DNA from: CF-72 sp051006215 | GTDB lineage: Bacteria > Chloroflexota > UBA6077 > CF-72 | Direction: 5' to 3' | NCBI GenBank assembly: GCA_051006215.1 | Contig: JBPCIO010000096.1 | Coordinates: 1-20,693, forward strand | DNA length: 20,693 bases | Part shown: positions 7,653 to 15,260 of the stretch, in pieces | Layout of the letters: each line of letters starts with the position of its first letter | How positions within the stretch are numbered: the first letter of the stretch is position 1 | The notes under the pieces: model-generated | What the model was told of the DNA's origin: nothing | Databases searched by the model: none | The model's input: the letters and a program-made list of their open reading frames with translations, nothing else | Position numbers and translations under genes: made by a program

Positions 7653-7674
7653 CTTCGGGGGCGCCAAAGGCGAT

Positions 7675-7683
7675 TGTTATGAT
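7675..7683 (+). promoter_or_regulatory. possible extended -10 in front of rseP
   Basis: TGTTATGAT (7675-7683) fits TGnTATAAT with one mismatch and lies in the 43-base dxr-rseP gap. Transcription would begin near 7690, almost at the rseP start codon (GTG 7687 or ATG 7696), so any transcript would be leaderless or nearly so. No -35 box is visible. Confidence 0.25.
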
Positions 7684-7695
7684 TCGGTGCAGTCG

Positions 7696-8763
7696 ATGAA
7701 CCCGCAGCTGCTGGCGTTTGTGCCCATTCTGAGCTTGATGATGTTCGTGCATGAGGCGGGACACTTCATCACCGCGCGCCTGGCGGGCATCACCGTTCTG
7801 GAGTTCGGCTTCGGACTCCCGCCGCGCCTGTGGGGCTTTAAGCGCAACGGGGTGACCTACTCGATCAACTGGATCCCGTTCGGCGCGTTCGTCAAGATGC
7901 TGGGCGAGGAAGATCCCACCGCTCCTGGCAGCTTCGCCAGTAAGCCAGGCGCCGTCCGAGCTTTCGTCCTGGTCGCTGGGTCGGCGATGAACTTCTTGCT
8001 GGCGGTGGTTGCCTTCAGCCTGGTGTATATCGTGGGTGTGCCCGGCGTGCCACCAGAGGGGCCGGTCAAGCTTGCCGAAGTGGCGCCGGAGAGCCCTGCC
8101 GCTGCGGCAGGACTGCAGGCCGGCGACGTCATCGTCAGCCTGGACGGGCAGCCGGTGAATGTCCAATCCTTTCGCGAAGCAACCCAGACGCATCTGGGCC
8201 AACCTATCCAGATCGAGGTCCGCCAGGCCGATCAGACCGTAACGACCACGCTGATCCCCCGCCCGAACCCTCCCCAGGGACAGGGGGCTATCGGTATCGT
8301 CCTCGCCGGCGGCCTGGTGCGCTTGGACACGCTAGCAGCCTTTCAGCAGGGCTTCCTGCAAACGGCGCGGGCAATCGGCGCCACGCTCAGCGTGCCCAAG
8401 ATGCTTATCGAAGGCAGCATCGCGCCGAGTGACGCGCGCGTGATCGGGCTTGTGGGAATGGCTCAAGCCACGTCTGAAACGGTCAGCTACGTCGCCGACA
8501 CAGGCTTCTGGTACCCGCTGTTCATCCTGACCGGCCTGTTCAGCGCCGGACTGTCCATCGCGAACCTCTTGCCTATTCCGGCGCTTGACGGCGGCCGTCT
8601 GTTCTTCGTGTTCCTGGAGTCCATTCGCGGGCGGCGGATACCTCCCGAGCGCGAGGCCGCTTTTCACCTGGTCGGGATCGTGCTCCTGCTCACACTGATG
8701 GTCATCATCTCGTTGAACGACCTTACGTCTCCGCTGCCAGCTATCAACTGGGGTGGTCGCTAG
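7696..8763 (+). CDS. rseP: site-2 type intramembrane metalloprotease RseP/RasP-like
   Basis: This membrane zinc protease cleaves transmembrane segments of regulators such as anti-sigma factors, and of leftover signal peptides. From ATG 7696 it has 355 residues. The first helix carries the zinc motif HEAGH (residues 19-23). A PDZ domain spans about 117-190 (AEVAPESPAAAAGLQAGDVIVSLDG region, read as two blocks). The second active-site helix has NLLPIPALDGGRLFF with the third zinc ligand Asp. Further hydrophobic helices complete the four-helix core. An in-frame GTG at 7687 would add 3 residues. Neither start has a Shine-Dalgarno. In many bacteria this gene also sits next to dxr and ispG, as here. 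Confidence 0.95.
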   Translation: MNPQLLAFVPILSLMMFVHEAGHFITARLAGITVLEFGFGLPPRLWGFKRNGVTYSINWIPFGAFVKMLGEEDPTAPGSFASKPGAVRAFVLVAGSAMNFLLAVVAFSLVYIVGVPGVPPEGPVKLAEVAPESPAAAAGLQAGDVIVSLDGQPVNVQSFREATQTHLGQPIQIEVRQADQTVTTTLIPRPNPPQGQGAIGIVLAGGLVRLDTLAAFQQGFLQTARAIGATLSVPKMLIEGSIAPSDARVIGLVGMAQATSETVSYVADTGFWYPLFILTGLFSAGLSIANLLPIPALDGGRLFFVFLESIRGRRIPPEREAAFHLVGIVLLLTLMVIISLNDLTSPLPAINWGGR

Positions 8764-8774
8764 CGACAGCCCTG

Positions 8775-10427
8775 ATGCTACTCACCAGCCTGCCCGCCTA
8801 CTGCGGTAGCCGTTTCACGTACCAGCGCCGTCTCACGCGCGAGGTTCGCATCGGCAACGTAGGGGTTGGAGGCGTGCAACCCATCCGCGTGCAATCGATG
8901 ACCACCACTCGGACCCAGGATGTCGAGGCGACTGTGGCGCAAACGATCCGCTTGGTGGAAGCTGGCTGCGAGATCGTGCGTATTACCGCCCCGACGGTGA
9001 CCGACGCGCAGGCCATCGGCGAGGTCAAGCGCCGCTTGCGCGCGCGCGGTATCGGGGTGCCATTGATCGCCGACATCCACTTCAGTCCGGCGGCGGCTCT
9101 GGAAGCTGTCGAGCATGTCGATAAGGTGCGTGTCAACCCAGGCAACTTCGCGGACCAGAAGCACTTCCGCGTCCGCGAATATACCGACGCCGACTACGCC
9201 GCCGAAATCAGCCGTATCGAGGAGCGCTTCACGCCACTGGTGCTGAAGTGCCAGTCTCGCGGGGTGGCTATGCGCATCGGCTCGAATCATGGCTCCCTGT
9301 CCGACAGGATCATGAACCGCTTCGGCGACACCCCGGCCGGGATGGTCGAGTCGGCGCTCGAGTTCGTGCGGATTGCCCGAAAGCACGCCTACCACGACAT
9401 GGTCCTGTCCATGAAAGCCTCGAACCCGAAAATCATGATCCAGGCCTACCGCCTGCTCGTAGCGCGCATGGACGAGGAAGGCCTCGATGCGTACCCGCTG
9501 CATCTGGGTGTGACGGAGGCTGGACTTGGCGAGGACGGTCGAATCAAGTCGGCGGTGGGTATCGGCGCGCTCCTGGACGATGGCCTGGGAGACACCGTGC
9601 GGGTCTCGTTGACCGAAGAGCCGGAGGCCGAAATCCCCGTGGCGATGCGACTCGTCGAACCCTACAACATGGGCCTGCCCTTGGCTCGCGCATTCAACCC
9701 CGCCGCCGAACGGGTCGACCCGTATGTCTATGCGCGCCGCAGCTCAGCCCCCGTGGACATCGGCAGCCTCGCCGTCGGCGGCGGCTCAGCCGTAGCCATC
9801 CTGAACCCACCCGAGGAGGGCTTCGACGCGTCCTCGGACCTGTCTCGGCTGGCCCGCATCGAGCCGCCTCCCGCCTGGTACGACGCGGTCCGTGCCTACC
9901 GAGCCCTGGCCACAAGCTCGGCTGACCGGCCGCTTCATCTCGAACTGGTCATCGACGGGGATGAACTGGACGTCTTGCTGCGCGCGTCGACGGTCCTGGG
10001 CTCGCTGCTGTGCGACGGGCTCGGAGATAGCGTCGGACTCACTGCGTCCGGAGCAGACGAAAGCCGTTTGCGGTTGCTGTTCGGCATTTTGCAAGGCGCC
10101 GGCGCACGCATCACCAAGACCGAGTTTGTTTCGTGCCCATCCTGCGGGCGCACCTTGTTCGACCTGCAGAGCACGACTGAACGCATCGCCTCCCGCACCA
10201 GTCATCTGAAGGGGGTGAAGATTGCGATCATGGGCTGTGTGGTTAACGGTCCAGGCGAAATGGCTGACGCTGATTTCGGCTACGTGGGTGGCTCGCCAGG
10301 TCATGTGAACCTCTATGTCGGCAAGGAAGTCGTGGAGAAATCCGTGCCCGAAGAGCAGGCGGACCAACGCCTGGTGGACCTGATTCGGCGCCACGGGAAG
10401 TGGCAGGAGCCAGCCGCCAGAGTGTGA
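8775..10427 (+). CDS. ispG: (E)-4-hydroxy-3-methylbut-2-enyl-diphosphate synthase, large three-domain form
   Basis: IspG (GcpE) is the [4Fe-4S] enzyme that reductively opens MEcPP to HMBPP in the MEP pathway. Domain order is an N-terminal TIM barrel (about 15-285, with PIRVQSMTTT at 36-45 and DKVRVNPGNF at 116-125), an insert (about 290-440), and the C-terminal iron-sulfur domain. The latter has C454-PS-C457, C488 in MGCVVNGPGE, and E495. Their spacing matches E. coli C270, C273, C305 and E312. The N-terminus YCGSRFTYQRRLTREVRIG is the style of the plant, chlamydial and Bacteroidetes large form. At 550 residues it is far longer than the common bacterial enzyme (about 360-400). No clear ribosome binding site precedes the ATG; rseP ends 11 bases upstream. 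Confidence 0.96.
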   Translation: MLLTSLPAYCGSRFTYQRRLTREVRIGNVGVGGVQPIRVQSMTTTRTQDVEATVAQTIRLVEAGCEIVRITAPTVTDAQAIGEVKRRLRARGIGVPLIADIHFSPAAALEAVEHVDKVRVNPGNFADQKHFRVREYTDADYAAEISRIEERFTPLVLKCQSRGVAMRIGSNHGSLSDRIMNRFGDTPAGMVESALEFVRIARKHAYHDMVLSMKASNPKIMIQAYRLLVARMDEEGLDAYPLHLGVTEAGLGEDGRIKSAVGIGALLDDGLGDTVRVSLTEEPEAEIPVAMRLVEPYNMGLPLARAFNPAAERVDPYVYARRSSAPVDIGSLAVGGGSAVAILNPPEEGFDASSDLSRLARIEPPPAWYDAVRAYRALATSSADRPLHLELVIDGDELDVLLRASTVLGSLLCDGLGDSVGLTASGADESRLRLLFGILQGAGARITKTEFVSCPSCGRTLFDLQSTTERIASRTSHLKGVKIAIMGCVVNGPGEMADADFGYVGGSPGHVNLYVGKEVVEKSVPEEQADQRLVDLIRRHGKWQEPAARV

Positions 10428-10443
10428 GCAGCCGTTTCGGCTG

Positions 10444-10452
10444 TGGTATACT
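10444..10452 (+). promoter_or_regulatory. extended -10 promoter for the nusA operon
   Basis: TGGTATACT at 10444-10452 fits TGnTATAAT with one mismatch, and its hexamer TATACT is identical to that before rpsB. It lies 17 bases after the ispG stop. Transcription would start near 10459 and give a leader of about 123 bases. No good -35 is visible. Confidence 0.5.
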
Positions 10453-10501
10453 CGTCGTTGGCACGGCCGGACAGAGTCGTGGTCGGACCCGACGTACTTG
10501 C

Positions 10502-10531
10502 GAAGTGGGTAGCCCCCACTTCTTTTGTTGT
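10502..10531 (+). terminator. terminator-like hairpin (probable attenuator) in the nusA leader
   Basis: GAAGTGGG (10502-10509) pairs perfectly with CCCACTTC (10515-10522) around the loop TAGCC. TTTTGTTGT (10523-10531) follows. This is a classic intrinsic terminator with an imperfect U-run. It lies after the presumed nusA promoter and 50 bases before the nusA ATG, so it should act as a leader attenuator as well as ending ispG transcripts. A small ACTT/AAGT hairpin (10496-10506) would compete with its 5' arm. Confidence 0.75.
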
Positions 10532-10581
10532 AGGGATCCACGCCAACCGATCGCAGTCCAAAGAGCGGAGGGAATGCCAGC

Positions 10582-11724
10582 ATGAAAAGTGAATTCGTGA
10601 CTGCCATCACCCAACTTGCCGCCGAAAAAGGCGTGCCACGCGAGATGGTGATGGAAGCCATCCAGCAGGCCCTTGTGTCCGCGTACAAGCAGCACGAGGA
10701 GGATAGCCGCCTCATCACTGCGGAGATCGACAGCGAGTCTGGTGAGCCCCGCGTTTACCACTGGTTGACGGTCATCGAAGACATTCCTGACGATGTCGAG
10801 GACGATTCCAACCTGATCATCCTCGAGCAGGCCCGCACGCTGAAGAGCCCCGAGGGCCAGACGCTGTTCCCGAATGCTCAGCCTGGCGAGCAGATCTACG
10901 AGGACGTGACGCCGCCGCAGTTTGGCCGCATCGCCGCCCAGACGGCGAAGCAGGTTGTCATGCAGAAACTGCGCGATGCCGAGCGTCGCCTGGTCTTCAA
11001 TCAGTTCGCCGAGCGCGAGGGAGAGATCGTCCACGGAGTGATCCAGCGCATCGAGGCAGGCACGGTCATTATCGAGATTGATCGGGCCGAGGCCGTCATG
11101 CCGCGCACCGAGCAGGTGCCTACCGAGCGCTACTTCCAGGGTCAGCGCCTGCGTGTGTATGTCGCCGAGGTGCGTGACACTCCCCGCGGCCCTCAGATCA
11201 TTGTCTCGCGCGCGCATCGGCTCATGCTTCGCCGCCTGTTTGAGCAGGAGGTACCGGAGATCTTTTCCGGCGCTGTCGAAATCAAAGCCATCGCCCGCGA
11301 GGCAGGCTTTCGATCGAAGGTCGCTGTGTCCGCTCGGCAGGAGAGCATCGATCCGGTCGGTTCATGCGTGGGCGTGCGCGGCGTGCGCATCCAGAACATC
11401 GTCAATGAGTTGAGTGGCGAAAAGATCGACGTGGTCGAATGGAACGAAGACCCCGCTCAGTACGTGGCGAACGCGCTGAGCCCGGCTCAGGTGAGCCATG
11501 TCACCATCGACGAAGGGACGCGCACGGCCAAAGTCGTCGTGCCGGAGCGGCAGTTATCTCTGGCCATCGGCAAAGAGGGACAGAATGCGCGCCTGGCTGC
11601 CAAGCTGACTGGCTGGCGCATCGACATAAAAAGTGACGTTGCCGTCGCCGCCGACGAGCAGCACAATACCCCCGTGCCCGCGGCCGAGCAGCACACCGAG
11701 CCGGTCGGGGCGCGGACGGAGTAG
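10582..11724 (+). CDS. nusA: transcription termination/antitermination factor NusA
   Basis: NusA binds RNA polymerase near the exit channel and promotes pausing, termination or antitermination. The 380-residue protein shows the N-terminal polymerase-binding domain (1-130), an S1 domain (about 147-211), KH1 (about 218-290, with GVRGVRIQNIVNELSGEKID) and KH2 (about 300-352, with LAIGKEGQNARLAAKLTGW). No acidic repeats follow; the tail is short and polar, as in Gram-positive and related lineages. GGAGGG (10567-10572) lies 9 bases before the ATG. It heads the nusA-rnpM-infB-rbfA-truB-ribF cluster. rimP, its normal upstream neighbour, is not present here. A terminator-like hairpin in the leader suggests autoregulation. 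Confidence 0.97.
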   Translation: MKSEFVTAITQLAAEKGVPREMVMEAIQQALVSAYKQHEEDSRLITAEIDSESGEPRVYHWLTVIEDIPDDVEDDSNLIILEQARTLKSPEGQTLFPNAQPGEQIYEDVTPPQFGRIAAQTAKQVVMQKLRDAERRLVFNQFAEREGEIVHGVIQRIEAGTVIIEIDRAEAVMPRTEQVPTERYFQGQRLRVYVAEVRDTPRGPQIIVSRAHRLMLRRLFEQEVPEIFSGAVEIKAIAREAGFRSKVAVSARQESIDPVGSCVGVRGVRIQNIVNELSGEKIDVVEWNEDPAQYVANALSPAQVSHVTIDEGTRTAKVVVPERQLSLAIGKEGQNARLAAKLTGWRIDIKSDVAVAADEQHNTPVPAAEQHTEPVGARTE

Positions 11725-11729
11725 CCCGC

Positions 11730-12050
11730 TTGGCGGCCCCCGCCCAGGGGAAGCGTCCGCGGCACGACCCCCAACGAACTTGCGTCGCTTGTCGTCAAAC
11801 CAATGCCAAGCGACAGCTCGTGCGCATCGTTCGCTGTCCTGACGGCAGTGTCACCATGGACCCGAGCGGAAAGCTCTCAGGACGAGGTGCGTACGTATGT
11901 GACTCGCCGGCGTGCTGGCAGGCCGCGCTCAAACCACGCGGAGCGCTCGCGCGCTGCTTGAAAGTCGACACCGTCGCCGAGGATGACCTCCTTACCAAGC
12001 TCCATGAGTATGCCCAGCGGCTGAGCGCTACCTCGCCGCGCAACGAGTAA
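11730..12050 (+). CDS. rnpM: RNase P modulator RnpM (YlxR, DUF448)
   Basis: This 106-residue basic protein belongs to the YlxR family, which almost always lies between nusA and infB. The B. subtilis member has been reported to bind the RNase P RNA and modulate its activity. The signatures RTCVACRQ (16-23) and GRGAYVC (51-57) are present. Cysteines at 18, 21, 57 and 62 could form a metal site. The TTG start at 11730 is 8 bases after GGAG (11718-11721), inside the nusA end, and 5 bases after the nusA stop. No better start is visible. The length slightly exceeds the usual 90-100 residues. Confidence 0.92.
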   Translation: MAAPAQGKRPRHDPQRTCVACRQTNAKRQLVRIVRCPDGSVTMDPSGKLSGRGAYVCDSPACWQAALKPRGALARCLKVDTVAEDDLLTKLHEYAQRLSATSPRNE

Positions 12051-12068
12051 ACGAGGAAGAACATACGT

Positions 12069-14015
12069 ATGCCAAGACCCATGCAACGCTCACGCCCTGC
12101 CAACCGCCCAGGTCAAACACGTGGCGGTCGGCGGGGCCAGCTCGAGGCGTTCGAGCGGCGCGCCGCCGAGGCCGCGAACGCAACCGCCGCCCGCGCCGGG
12201 CAGACGGGACCAATTGACTTGCCTTCGGTGGTCAGCGTGGCGGACCTGGCTGGCATTCTGGGTGTGGCCGTAACCCAGGTCATCAAGACGCTGTTCACCA
12301 ACGGCACCGTGGCTACGATCAACAAGGCGCTCGACTACGACACCGCGGCGGTGGTTGCCACGGATCTGGGCTTCGAGGTCCGCGAGCAGGCAGCGGCCGC
12401 TGCCTCGCCGGCCGTGGCCGCACCGATAGTCACACCCCTGCCCTCGGGGCCCGCTGTCGATGTCGCCGCCGAAACGGTGGCATCGGCGCCGCCTGAGGAG
12501 AGCAGCGAGGATGCGAGCCTGCTGGTGCCACGTCCGCCTGTGGTCACCATCATGGGGCACGTCGATCACGGAAAGACAAGCTTGCTCGACTCTGTTCGCA
12601 AGACCCGCGTTGCGGCCGGCGAGGCGGGGGGCATCACTCAGCACATCGGGGCGTATCAAGTTGAAGTGAACGGCGGCTTGGTCACGTTCCTGGATACGCC
12701 TGGCCACGCGGCGTTCACCGCTATGCGTGCGCGCGGAGCCCAGGTCACCGACATCGCTGTGATCGTCGTGGCTGCAGATGATGGCGTCATGCCCCAGACG
12801 CGGGAAGCCATCGACCATGCCCGAGCCGCGAAGGTGCCGATCATCATTGCCATCAACAAAGTGGATACGCCTTCAGCGAATCCGGAGCGGGTCAAACAAG
12901 AGCTGGCAGATCTCGGGGTGGTCGTCACCGAGTACGGCGGCAACGTCGAAGCGATTCCTGTCTCAGCGCGTACCCAGCAGGGGATTACGACTCTGCTCGA
13001 GACCATTCAACTGGTGTCCGACGCTGAGGTCGACCCGAAGGCGAATCCGAACGGGCTAGCTTCGGGCGCAGTCATAGAAGCCAAGATGGACAAGAGCCGG
13101 GGCGCGGTGGCGACGTTGTTGGTAAAGCGCGGAACGCTGCACGTTGGCGACCTGGTCGTGGCGGGCTCAGCCCAGGGCCGTATCAAGGCCTTGTTCGACG
13201 ATCACGGCCGCCGAGTTCTGGAGGCCCCACCTTCCTTTCCTGTCGAAATCCTCGGCCTGACTGGCGTGCCCGAGGCTGGCGACCGGTTCATGACCGTCGC
13301 CGACGAGCGAGCCGCCCGCGCAATGATCGAAGCCGGCAGCGGCGATGGTCAGCACGAGGGTGATGGCGAGATGAACCTGGAAGCGGTCTTCGCCCGCATC
13401 CGCTCGGGAGCCATCAAGGAGCTGAACCTGATCGTCAAAGCCGATGTCCAGGGGAGCGTGGAGCCAATAGTTAACTCGCTCGAAAAACTCGGCGATCAGA
13501 CTGAGACGCGCGCCAAGGTCATCCACGCGGGGCTCGGCAACGTCAATGTCAACGACGTCAACCTGGCAATGGCGTCGAAAGCAATGATCATCGCGTTCAA
13601 CGTACGAACCGAGACCGAGGCCCGGCGGGCAGCCGACCCGAACGGCGTCGCTATTCGTGAGTACAGCGTCATTTACACGCTGTTCGAAGAAGTCGAGCAG
13701 TTGCTCAACGGCATGCTCGAGCCTCGCTACCGCGAAGTGATCCATGGCCACGCCGAGGTACGGCAGGCCATCAAAGCCGGGCGCAAGGTCGTCGCCGGCT
13801 GCATCGTCCTCGACGGCGTGGTGCAGCGCCAGGATCGGGTGCGCCTGCAGCGGAACGGACAGCCGCTGTGGGAGGGAGCGATCGCCTCGCTCCGCCGCTT
13901 CAAAGATGATGTCAATGAGGTGCGCGAAGGCTTCGAATGCGGTCTCGCCCTGAATGGATGGGACGATCTTGTTGCGGGCGACACCATGGAGATGTTCGCC
14001 AGCGAACGCATCTAA
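12069..14015 (+). CDS. infB: translation initiation factor IF-2
   Basis: IF-2 is the GTPase that brings initiator tRNA to the 30S subunit and promotes subunit joining. The 648-residue protein has a short, basic, disordered N-terminus, one IF2-N domain (about 50-110), an Ala/Pro linker, and the G domain. The G domain shows G1 GHVDHGKT (163-170), G3 DTPGH (209-213) and G4 NKVD (263-266). Domains II to IV follow, with the typical LNLIVKADVQGSVEP block. The long repeat-rich N-terminus of the enterobacterial protein (890 residues) is absent, as in many other bacteria. AGGAAGA lies 8 bases before the ATG. rbfA follows at once. Confidence 0.98.
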   Translation: MPRPMQRSRPANRPGQTRGGRRGQLEAFERRAAEAANATAARAGQTGPIDLPSVVSVADLAGILGVAVTQVIKTLFTNGTVATINKALDYDTAAVVATDLGFEVREQAAAAASPAVAAPIVTPLPSGPAVDVAAETVASAPPEESSEDASLLVPRPPVVTIMGHVDHGKTSLLDSVRKTRVAAGEAGGITQHIGAYQVEVNGGLVTFLDTPGHAAFTAMRARGAQVTDIAVIVVAADDGVMPQTREAIDHARAAKVPIIIAINKVDTPSANPERVKQELADLGVVVTEYGGNVEAIPVSARTQQGITTLLETIQLVSDAEVDPKANPNGLASGAVIEAKMDKSRGAVATLLVKRGTLHVGDLVVAGSAQGRIKALFDDHGRRVLEAPPSFPVEILGLTGVPEAGDRFMTVADERAARAMIEAGSGDGQHEGDGEMNLEAVFARIRSGAIKELNLIVKADVQGSVEPIVNSLEKLGDQTETRAKVIHAGLGNVNVNDVNLAMASKAMIIAFNVRTETEARRAADPNGVAIREYSVIYTLFEEVEQLLNGMLEPRYREVIHGHAEVRQAIKAGRKVVAGCIVLDGVVQRQDRVRLQRNGQPLWEGAIASLRRFKDDVNEVREGFECGLALNGWDDLVAGDTMEMFASERI

Positions 14016-14023
14016 GAGGACGT

Positions 14024-14392
14024 GTGGTCAGTCGCCGCATTGAGCGCATCAACCACTTGTTGCGTCAGGAGATTGCCGATCTCCTGACGCGCGAGGTCAA
14101 GGACGAGACGCTCTCGACGGCCATGATCTCGATCGTCGACGTGGAGACCTCGCCCGACTTGCGCTCGGCCAAAGTGTATTTCAGCGTCTATGGTGACGAC
14201 GAGGTCGTCCAGGCCGCACATATCCGCCTGAACCGTGCCGCGGGCTTCTTGCACCACAACCTCAAAGAGCGCCTGGACCTGCGCCATACGCCCCGCCTCG
14301 ACTTCATCCTTGATCAGTCGCTCGCCCGTGGCGCGCGCATCATGCAGCTCATGCGCACCATCGAGGAGGAGCGCGAGCATCGGGAGCCCTGA
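14024..14392 (+). CDS. rbfA: ribosome-binding factor A
   Basis: RbfA is a small KH-fold protein that assists 30S maturation near helix 1 of 16S rRNA. From GTG 14024 it has 122 residues, the normal size. It begins VSRRIERINHLLRQEIADLL and contains the family blocks ISIVDVETSPDLRSAKVYFSV (as IVDVE and SPDLRSAKVYFSV) and LRHTPRLDFILDQS (86-99). GAGGA (14016-14020) lies only 3 bases before the GTG, unusually close. An in-frame ATG at 13937 would add 29 residues inside infB and is not supported. The gene ends in a run of glutamate and arginine codons whose sequence doubles as a strong ribosome binding site for truB. Confidence 0.95.
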   Translation: MVSRRIERINHLLRQEIADLLTREVKDETLSTAMISIVDVETSPDLRSAKVYFSVYGDDEVVQAAHIRLNRAAGFLHHNLKERLDLRHTPRLDFILDQSLARGARIMQLMRTIEEEREHREP

Positions 14393-15260
14393 ACCGCGCA
14401 GCAACTTCACTGGCGTCCTGATCGTCAATAAACCGGGAGGTTGGACGTCGCACGACGTGGTCGCGCGAGTTCGCGCGCTTGCGGCCCAGAAGCGAGTCGG
14501 CCACGCCGGCACGCTTGACCCTATGGCCGAAGGCGTGCTGCCCGTTCTGCTCGGCCGTGCTACCCGCTTGGCAGACGTCATTCAGCTAGGCCGGAAAACC
14601 TACACTGCCACGGTTCAGTTGGGCGCCAGCACAGACACCGACGACGCTGAGGGCACGATCATTGGTGAACAGCCCGCCCCTGCGTTGACGGACACGCTGC
14701 TCGAGGCAACCCTGGAGCGCTTTCGCGGCGAAATCGTCCAGCTCCCACCTCAATATTCGGCCCTCAAGGTCGGCGGCCGACGAGCCTACGCGGTGGCGCG
14801 TGCGGGCGGCGCGGTCCAGCTCGCACCGCGGTTGGTTACGGTGTACGAGTTGCGCTTGCTTGAATGGTCGTCAAAGCAACTGTCGTTCGAAGTAACATGC
14901 TCTCGGGGCACCTACATACGGGCGTTGGCCCGCGACATCGCTGTCGGGTTGGGCACCCTCGGCCATCTGAGCCGGCTCGTGCGGACCCGCGTTGGACCAT
15001 TCTATATCGATGGCGCGCTGAGTCTCGAAGCGATCGGCACATGCAGCCTGGGCCAGGCAGTCCTGCCCGCCAGTAGCGTTCTGCCCGACGCTCCGAGGTA
15101 CTGGGCTACGCTCGACGAGGCCGCGCGACTCGTCAACGGTCAAACTGTGGCGGCCGCCAGCCCGCGCGCGGAGTCGCTGTGGGTTGTAGATCCACTCGGT
15201 AAGCTGGTGTGTCTGGCTTCAGCCGACGGCACGCTGCTCCGACCCCGACTCGTCCTATGA
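14379..15260 (+). CDS. truB: tRNA pseudouridine(55) synthase, apparent AUC start
   Basis: TruB makes pseudouridine 55 in the T-loop of tRNAs. Motifs are GVLIVNKPGGWTSHDVV (12-28), the catalytic GHAGTLDPMAEGVLPV (41-56, D47), QLPPQYSALKVGGRRAYAVAR and the CSRGTYIRALARDI block. A C-terminal PUA-like region follows. No ATG, GTG or TTG lies in frame near the expected N-terminus. The nearest is GTG 14328, whose extra 17 residues look like out-of-frame rbfA and lack a ribosome binding site. ATC 14379 sits 8 bases after GAGGAGGA (14363-14370) and puts the catalytic residue at D47, next to E. coli D48. I therefore place the start at ATC, with GTG 14328 as the alternative. It overlaps the rbfA end by 14 bases. 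Confidence 0.93.
   Translation: MGSPEPRSNFTGVLIVNKPGGWTSHDVVARVRALAAQKRVGHAGTLDPMAEGVLPVLLGRATRLADVIQLGRKTYTATVQLGASTDTDDAEGTIIGEQPAPALTDTLLEATLERFRGEIVQLPPQYSALKVGGRRAYAVARAGGAVQLAPRLVTVYELRLLEWSSKQLSFEVTCSRGTYIRALARDIAVGLGTLGHLSRLVRTRVGPFYIDGALSLEAIGTCSLGQAVLPASSVLPDAPRYWATLDEAARLVNGQTVAAASPRAESLWVVDPLGKLVCLASADGTLLRPRLVL

Noticed and set aside
10574..10585. Three-codon frame ATG-CCA-GCA-TGA overlapping the nusA start
   Set aside because: The GGAGGG is only 1 base from this ATG but ideally placed for nusA, so it is probably not translated.
9786..11217. Long minus-strand open frames opposite ispG and nusA (310 and 324 residues)
   Set aside because: They are mirror frames of GC-rich genes with clear conserved motifs on the plus strand; their sequences show no recognisable domain and no ribosome binding site.
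12090..12818. 242-residue minus-strand frame opposite infB
   Set aside because: It is antisense to the IF2 N and G domains, with no start signal or family motif.
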